DNA of 64,000 nt from JAJXWB01 sp046349215. GTDB lineage: Bacteria > Pseudomonadota > Alphaproteobacteria > Rhizobiales > Beijerinckiaceae. Location of the stretch: positions 1,178,001 to 1,242,000 of the forward strand of contig JAXMCV010000001.1 of the NCBI GenBank assembly GCA_046349215.1, written 5' to 3'. Below, one piece after another: positions 59,555 through 64,000 of the stretch (the first letter of the stretch is position 1; the number at the start of each line of letters is the position of its first letter). Below the pieces are notes generated by a model. That model was given only the letters and a program-made list of their open reading frames with translations. It did no database searches and was not told where the DNA came from. Made by a program: the position numbers and the translations under genes.

Positions 59555-61198
59555 TTAAGCGAGCGCAGGCATTCTCAGTTTCTGACGAAGCCTTGCGATC
59601 GACTCGTCATCATGCGAGCCGCACACGTGCAGGATGTGCCCGTCCGGGCGAACCAGCACGGCCTTCGTCCCGCCGAGAAGCCCCGCCCATTTCGCGGACA
59701 CGTCGAGAAAGTCGACGCCGCTTACGCAGATCCGCAGCGGCGCGGCGCAGTCCGACAGAGCGTCGTTCCAGGCAGTTTCGGCCGGCGCGCAGATCAGCGT
59801 GAAGGTCGCCGGATCGAGAAGATCGAGCGAGCTTGCTCGCTTGCCCGCAATCTCGATCCAGGCGTGCGGCATCCGTACGCCGTCCACAATTTGCGGCATG
59901 AAATCGGAGACGCTTTCCGTCCACGTCCGGTCGCCATAACGAAACCCGATCTGCAGGCCGAAGCTGTCGAAATGCGGTCGCTGCAATTCGATCAACTCAT
60001 CAATCGCCGGGCGCAACTCCGGAGACGACAGTCGTCGTTCCGCCTGTGCACGGTCGCCTCCGGCGTCGGTGAATTCTGAGGCGACGAAACCAAACAGCTT
60101 GCCCATACGCAGCGCATTGCCATGGCTCTGCGCCGAGTAGGCCGCAGCCACCGGCTGGCGCTCGCGCTGATAGGAATCGAGGAGGCTTTCGTCGCACCAC
60201 CCTCGTTCGACCGCAGCTAGCTTCCACACGAGGTTGTGCGCGTCCTGCATTCCGGAATTGAGCCCGAGACCGCCGGAGGGTGGAAAGCGGTGGGCGGCGT
60301 CTCCGCACAGGAAGATGCGGCCCGTCCTATATCGTTCCGCAACGAGCGCTGTCATGGTCCATGGGCTGATATGCCTGATTTCGAATGGCGTATCCGGGCC
60401 TATGGCGCGCCGGACGATCTCCTTGCAGCGCTCGGGCGGAAAGCTGGCGGCGTCTTCCTTCGTCCTGTCGTAGCGATGCATCAGGACGTAGGTCGACGCG
60501 AGATCGTAGGCAATCAGCGTGGCGGGCGACGAGGGGTCTGTAATGAAATAGAGAACAGCGGGGCGGCTTCCCAGAAGCGGGCGCAGATCCGCTTCGATGT
60601 GGATCATGATGCGGTCTTCGATCCGCGCGTCGCCCGGCATATCGATGCCGCAGGCCTTGCGGACCGTGCTGTCGGCGCCGTCGCAGGCCAGAAGATAGCG
60701 GCTTGCGATGCGACATTCGCCCCCGATCGTCGCGATCGTCGAGATCACGCGCGCTCCGTTATCGGCAGCGGAAAGCCATGTCTGCGATCGCCTCAGATCG
60801 ATTGCCTTCGCATTGGAGACTTCCTCGAGGAGGATGTCTTCGAGAGCCGGCTGCGGAATGTTGATGAGGGGATTCGGGGTCGCTTCCAGCGCTCCGTCGT
60901 CCTGACGTTCGTAAGGCAGTGCGCCGATCTGCAGTCCCTGCAGGCTCGTCACGAACCTCACGAACCCGCCATCCTCCCGCGGCATCGCGTGGCGCACGAG
61001 ACGTTCGTAGCTGATGCCCATCGATGCGTAGATTTCGAGGCTGCGCGGGTTGAGCGCATGCGCCTTCGGCGGCCCTGCCCGGCGTTCCCGTTTTTCGATG
61101 ATGATGCTGCGCAACCCGAAGCGCGCGCAGAGCAGCGCTGCGGTAGCGCCGACAGGACCCGCGCCAACGATCAGGACGTCGGTTTCTTCTGGTATCAT
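59555..61198 (-). CDS. FAD-dependent aromatic hydroxylase (PheA/MhpA-like monooxygenase)
   Basis: 547-aa flavoprotein monooxygenase. FAD motif DVLIVGAGPVGATAALLCAR at the N-terminus, a DG motif in LLACDGADSTVRKACG, and the GD motif FLCGDAAHRFPPSGGLGLNS, followed by a thioredoxin-like C-terminal domain. This is the class that hydroxylates phenols or hydroxyphenyl acids with NAD(P)H. Its ATG overlaps the dioxygenase stop as ATGA, so hydroxylation feeds the ring cleavage step. Exact substrate unknown. Confidence 0.9.
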   Translation of the reverse strand: MIPEETDVLIVGAGPVGATAALLCARFGLRSIIIEKRERRAGPPKAHALNPRSLEIYASMGISYERLVRHAMPREDGGFVRFVTSLQGLQIGALPYERQDDGALEATPNPLINIPQPALEDILLEEVSNAKAIDLRRSQTWLSAADNGARVISTIATIGGECRIASRYLLACDGADSTVRKACGIDMPGDARIEDRIMIHIEADLRPLLGSRPAVLYFITDPSSPATLIAYDLASTYVLMHRYDRTKEDAASFPPERCKEIVRRAIGPDTPFEIRHISPWTMTALVAERYRTGRIFLCGDAAHRFPPSGGLGLNSGMQDAHNLVWKLAAVERGWCDESLLDSYQRERQPVAAAYSAQSHGNALRMGKLFGFVASEFTDAGGDRAQAERRLSSPELRPAIDELIELQRPHFDSFGLQIGFRYGDRTWTESVSDFMPQIVDGVRMPHAWIEIAGKRASSLDLLDPATFTLICAPAETAWNDALSDCAAPLRICVSGVDFLDVSAKWAGLLGGTKAVLVRPDGHILHVCGSHDDESIARLRQKLRMPALA

Positions 61199-62193
61199 CG
61201 GGCAAACGCGTCCCGGTTCGGAGCGTTCGCCGGCAACACCTCCGTTCCCGCGAAAGGCGAGGCCTCGTTTCGCCAGCTTTGCGGTGGGCGCGGCCCCCAG
61301 CCGCCTCCGAGTTGCGACACGTTCCAGCGTACGGGTTCATCTTCGCTGTCGAGCGTCAGGTAGTGACTCGTGAAGAACTCAATGCGATGCCCGTCGGGGT
61401 CGCGTACGTAGACGAAACGCGCAAAGCCCGGCGAGAAGTGGCGTTGCGGGCCAAATTCTACGGCTGCTCCGAAACCAGCTTCCGCCAGCCGGTCACACAG
61501 AAGCATCAGGTGGTAGGTTTCGGGGGCCAGGAAAGCGACGTGGTGCAGGCGCGGCCCGTCGTTGCGGAAGAACACGACATCGTGCGGGTTCCCCTTGCGT
61601 TGCAGGAAAACTGCGTCGGGCTCTTCCACGCCGTCGCGCGCGATATATTCCGAAAGCCGAAAGCCCATGCCAGCGTAGAAGCCGAACGCTTCACCGACGA
61701 AGGGTGTATGGATCTGGAAATGGTCGAGGCGTAGTGGACAGGCGCCGACGAACGCGCTGGCCGCGAGAATCTGCCGCGGCCGGGTGTCCATGTTGGCGCA
61801 AATTTCGACATGCGCGCCGCTGGGATCGACCACATGCAACGTGCGCCGCTGGTGGTCGACATTTGCCCAGGCCGCGGGAAGCCCGTTCGCTTCGAAATGC
61901 GCCTTGACGAGATCCAGTTCTTCGTCGAGGCGCACGCGGAAACCCACGAAGCGGCATGAGGCCTGATCGGCCTTTTCGAGCACCAGACTGTGGTGGCAAG
62001 CCTCTTCCAGACCACGCAAATAGATCGTGTTCGCCGTTTCGTCGCTGACGACAAAGCCGAGCGTATCGACGTAGAAGGCGCGGCTGAGGGCGAGGTCCTT
62101 GACCTGGAGGACCACGTGGCTCGCGCGTGTGAAGTTGAACGGAGCGCGCTCGTTGGTTGGCAGCAGGGCCGATGGTCTTTCAGACCAGTCCAT
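61195..62193 (-). CDS. VOC-superfamily extradiol ring-cleavage dioxygenase
   Basis: 332-aa two-repeat VOC protein. First repeat RASHVVLQVKDLALSRAFYV, second LRLDHFQIHTPFVGEAFGFY; metal ligands are likely the His in LDHFQIHT (or LHHVAFLAPETYH) and the Glu in DPDGHRIEFFTSHYL. Similar to homoprotocatechuate or catechol 2,3-dioxygenases. ATG 62193 overlaps the SDR end by 14 bp. An upstream start at 62250 is inside the SDR gene and less likely. Confidence 0.88.
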   Translation of the reverse strand: MDWSERPSALLPTNERAPFNFTRASHVVLQVKDLALSRAFYVDTLGFVVSDETANTIYLRGLEEACHHSLVLEKADQASCRFVGFRVRLDEELDLVKAHFEANGLPAAWANVDHQRRTLHVVDPSGAHVEICANMDTRPRQILAASAFVGACPLRLDHFQIHTPFVGEAFGFYAGMGFRLSEYIARDGVEEPDAVFLQRKGNPHDVVFFRNDGPRLHHVAFLAPETYHLMLLCDRLAEAGFGAAVEFGPQRHFSPGFARFVYVRDPDGHRIEFFTSHYLTLDSEDEPVRWNVSQLGGGWGPRPPQSWRNEASPFAGTEVLPANAPNRDAFAR

Positions 62194-62959
62194 GATAGCC
62201 GCCTCCGTCGAGTTGCAAATTCTGGCCAGTGATGAAGCCCGCCTGCGCACTGCAGAGGAAGGCGCAGGCGTCGCCGAATTCAGCTGGCGTGCCGAAGCGC
62301 TTGGCCGGAAGCTGATCGGCGATGCGTCGACGCGCCTCGTCCCAGCCGATGCCCAAACTTTTCATCATTCTCTCGGTCATGAACCGCTGGCGGTCGGTGT
62401 CGATGCGTTCGGGCAGAAGATTGTTGATCGTCACATTGTCCTGCGCCGCGGAAAGGGAGATTGCCTTGCTGGCCGCCGTGAGGCCGGCGCGCGCGGCGGT
62501 CGAAAGCTCCATGCTTGGCCGCGGCGATTTCACCATCGCGGAAGTGATGTTGACGATCCGGCCGAAACGGCGCGCCCGCATTCCCGGCAGGAGGGCCCGG
62601 ATCATCATCAGGGGCGCGAGCATGTTGGCGCCAACCGCAGCCAGCCAGTCGTCGACGCCGAAGTCGACGAATGCGCCCGGCATCGGTCCGCGGTTGTTGT
62701 TGACGAGAATGTCCGCCTCCGGACAGGCCTCGACAAGGCGCTTGCGCCCGTCCTCGGTCTCGATGTCCGCGGCGACGGTCGTCGGACGCCGCCTGGTCGC
62801 TTGCTCGATGGCCGTGGCGGCTTCCGCGAGTCGTCCCGGTTCGCGGCCGTTGATGACGACATGGCAGCCTTCCCGCGCAAGAGCGCTGGCGCAGGCGAGC
62901 CCCAGACCCTGCGAGGATGCGCAAACAATCGCCTTGCGGCCCGCGATACCGAGGTCCAT
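62180..62959 (-). CDS. SDR-family oxidoreductase lacking the usual catalytic tyrosine
   Basis: 259-aa short-chain dehydrogenase with a Rossmann start (ASSQGLGLACASALAREGC), NNNRGP and NITSAMVKSPRPSMEL. Where classical enzymes have Tyr-x-x-x-Lys the sequence is ARAGLTAASKAIS, so Thr stands at the tyrosine position. A subgroup of FabG-like SDRs shares this. First gene of the operon; role in side-chain or ring-product reduction is inferred. Confidence 0.85.
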   Translation of the reverse strand: MDLGIAGRKAIVCASSQGLGLACASALAREGCHVVINGREPGRLAEAATAIEQATRRRPTTVAADIETEDGRKRLVEACPEADILVNNNRGPMPGAFVDFGVDDWLAAVGANMLAPLMMIRALLPGMRARRFGRIVNITSAMVKSPRPSMELSTAARAGLTAASKAISLSAAQDNVTINNLLPERIDTDRQRFMTERMMKSLGIGWDEARRRIADQLPAKRFGTPAEFGDACAFLCSAQAGFITGQNLQLDGGGYHGLV

Positions 62960-62988
62960 GCCGGCCCGCCTCCCTTTTCCTGGAGACT

Positions 62989-63006
62989 AAAATGATCGAT
63001 CATTTT
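62989..63006. promoter_or_regulatory. Perfect 18-bp palindrome between SDR and GntR genes
   Basis: AAAATGATCGATCATTTT reads the same on both strands. It lies 30 bp from the SDR start and 18 bp from the GntR start in a 64-bp divergent gap. Best explained as the GntR operator controlling both directions. Inferred from symmetry and position. Confidence 0.7.
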
Positions 63007-63023
63007 GTCAATTATGAATTTTG

Positions 63024-63797
63024 ATGGATCGTCAAACTGTGGTATTGAATGGCATGAAAAAGCCGAGATTCGATCCGGAGCTGCGGCCAGAGGGCGAGAC
63101 CTTCGCCTCGGTCGCCCACACGCGGCTGCGAGGTGAAATCATCTCCGGAGTGTTTTCTGGCGGAGAAAAACTGCGCGTCCGGCAATTGTGCGAACGCTAC
63201 GGTTTTGGCATTAGTCCGGTCCGCGAAGCGCTGAACCGGCTGTCGAGCGACGGCTTCGTCGTTCAAAGCGACCTGCAGGGTTTCCGTGTTGCAGCGTTGA
63301 GTCTCGATGACCTTCGGGAACTCACGCGAACCCGCGCCTGGCTCAACGAGCGCGCGCTGCGCGAATCCATTGCGCGGGGCGATCACTCCTGGGAAGAGGC
63401 CATTGTCATCTCGCATCACCGACTTTCTCGAACAAGGCGCTGGCTCGGCGAGGAAGCGTCGGACGGTGTGAATCCCGAGTGGGAAACCGCCCACCGCGCA
63501 TTCCACACGTCCTTGATCGCCGGCTGCCAGTCGCGCTGGCTGATCGGCTATTGCGAGCAATTGTTCGATATGGCTGATCGATACCGTCACATTTCGCGCA
63601 CCGCGGCCGCACGCCGTTCGAGAGGGCCGGACGAACACAGGCTGATCATGGAAGCGACGATCGCCCGCGATTCCGATCTCGCCGTCTCGCGATTGGTCGA
63701 GCATTTCCAAAAGACGGCGAAGCATTGCGAGGCGGCGTTCGCTTCCGGCCCGCAAGCGTCTTCGAGCGCGTCAGGCCACAGGGCAAGGATCGCGTGA
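63024..63797 (+). CDS. GntR-family (FadR-type) regulator of the aromatic operon
   Basis: 257-aa regulator: winged HTH (LRGEIISGVFSGGEKLRVRQ, RYGFGISPVREALNRLSSDG) and a helical FCD effector domain with HRAFHTSLIAGC and EHRLIMEATIARD. ATG 63024 or ATG 63054 is the start. Divergent from the operon at 62959 and next to the palindrome, so probable local repressor that responds to a pathway compound. Confidence 0.88.
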   Translation: MDRQTVVLNGMKKPRFDPELRPEGETFASVAHTRLRGEIISGVFSGGEKLRVRQLCERYGFGISPVREALNRLSSDGFVVQSDLQGFRVAALSLDDLRELTRTRAWLNERALRESIARGDHSWEEAIVISHHRLSRTRRWLGEEASDGVNPEWETAHRAFHTSLIAGCQSRWLIGYCEQLFDMADRYRHISRTAAARRSRGPDEHRLIMEATIARDSDLAVSRLVEHFQKTAKHCEAAFASGPQASSSASGHRARIA

Positions 63798-63930
63798 TGC
63801 TGTTCGAGCAGGCGATAACGTGCGACGCGAAGACATGATCGGCAGGTCCGAGCGAGCATGGGCCGGACAAAGCGCGTTCGCCGCCAGCACTCGTAAGACT
63901 TGAAGACATTGACCAGATTCATGCAGCAAT

Positions 63931-63958
63931 GGTTCGGTCACATATTTGCGACCGAACC
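63931..63958. repeat. Perfect 9-bp inverted repeat near the right edge
   Basis: GGTTCGGTC (63931-63939) and GACCGAACC (63950-63958) with a 10-nt spacer. It lies 134 nt after the GntR stop in a gene-free end. No T-run follows on either strand at once, so operator or end of a mobile piece are as likely as a terminator. Confidence 0.4.
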
Positions 63959-64000
63959 GGCCTGCGGCTCCCCCCAAGTTCGGCCTGCGCAAGCGTGGGG

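Noticed and set aside
63771..63992. Short minus-strand frame at the right edge
   Set aside because: Runs antisense to the GntR end and over an inverted repeat; no recognisable protein.
1..64000. tRNA, rRNA, CRISPR arrays, insertion sequences
   Set aside because: None was recognised while reading; no transposase-like product or regular spacer-repeat pattern was seen.

Overview
This window is most of a photosynthesis gene cluster from a bacteriochlorophyll a-making alphaproteobacterium, followed by a Calvin-cycle operon, a kdp potassium operon and a small aromatic-degradation operon. The DNA is GC-rich. Genes are packed with ATGA/GTGA/TGATG overlaps. The gene order, the spheroidene-type carotenoid genes, the acidophilus-like LH2 alpha chain and the ppsR-bphP-hmuO-ppsR module point to a purple non-sulfur member of the Hyphomicrobiales (Rhodoblastus/Rhodopseudomonas-like). 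The species cannot be fixed from the sequence alone.

Region 1 (1-7934): bchY (cut by the left edge), bchX, bchC, crtF and crtE run leftward, divergent from crtD-crtC. The puf reaction-centre genes and bchZ are not in the window and probably lie just beyond the left edge. Region 2 (7767-14698): crtI-crtB and a small membrane protein, bchI-bchD-bchO (Mg-chelatase subunits plus accessory protein) and a cytochrome c2, all leftward. Region 3 (14751-21626): regulation, namely ppaA/aerR, a first ppsR, a bacteriophytochrome whose C-terminus is not a kinase, a heme oxygenase that can make its biliverdin, and a second ppsR. Region 4 (22149-37556): a long rightward tightly coupled run, bchF-N-B-H-L-M, lhaA, puhA-B-C, a 99-aa protein, acsF, puhE, hemA. 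It covers most steps from ALA through protochlorophyllide reduction plus reaction-centre H subunit and assembly factors.

Region 5 (37796-42519): an alpha/beta hydrolase, then a leftward peripheral-antenna operon pucB-pucA-pucC-orf215. pucA has a 70-residue C-terminal extension and orf215 is an unnamed repeat protein. A divergent LuxR-type response regulator shares the promoter region. Region 6 (42562-48397): cbbF-P-L-S-X (form IC/ID-type RuBisCO and its red-type activase) with divergent cbbR. Region 7 (48591-57124): a small membrane protein, then kdpE-D-C-B-A-F preceded by a second 27-residue membrane peptide. Region 8 (57306-63797): a leftward operon of SDR, extradiol-type VOC dioxygenase, flavin hydroxylase, periplasmic binding protein and metallo-beta-lactamase-fold hydrolase, with a divergent GntR regulator and a perfect 18-bp palindrome between them.

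The main cross-cutting signal is a set of PpsR/CrtJ-like operators (GTCAA-N6-TTGAC, a form of TGT-N12-ACA) in front of crtI, ppaA, bchF and puc, with related TGTCA repeats at 13-bp spacing in front of bchC and between crtE and crtD. They overlap recognisable TTGACA-type promoters; bchC, pucB and the puc-side response regulator share a TAGGCT -10 hexamer. The most unusual items are the puc operon repeat protein, the extended LH2 alpha chain, the missing start codon of crtC, operators placed inside the 5' end of crtI, and the extra kdp peptide.
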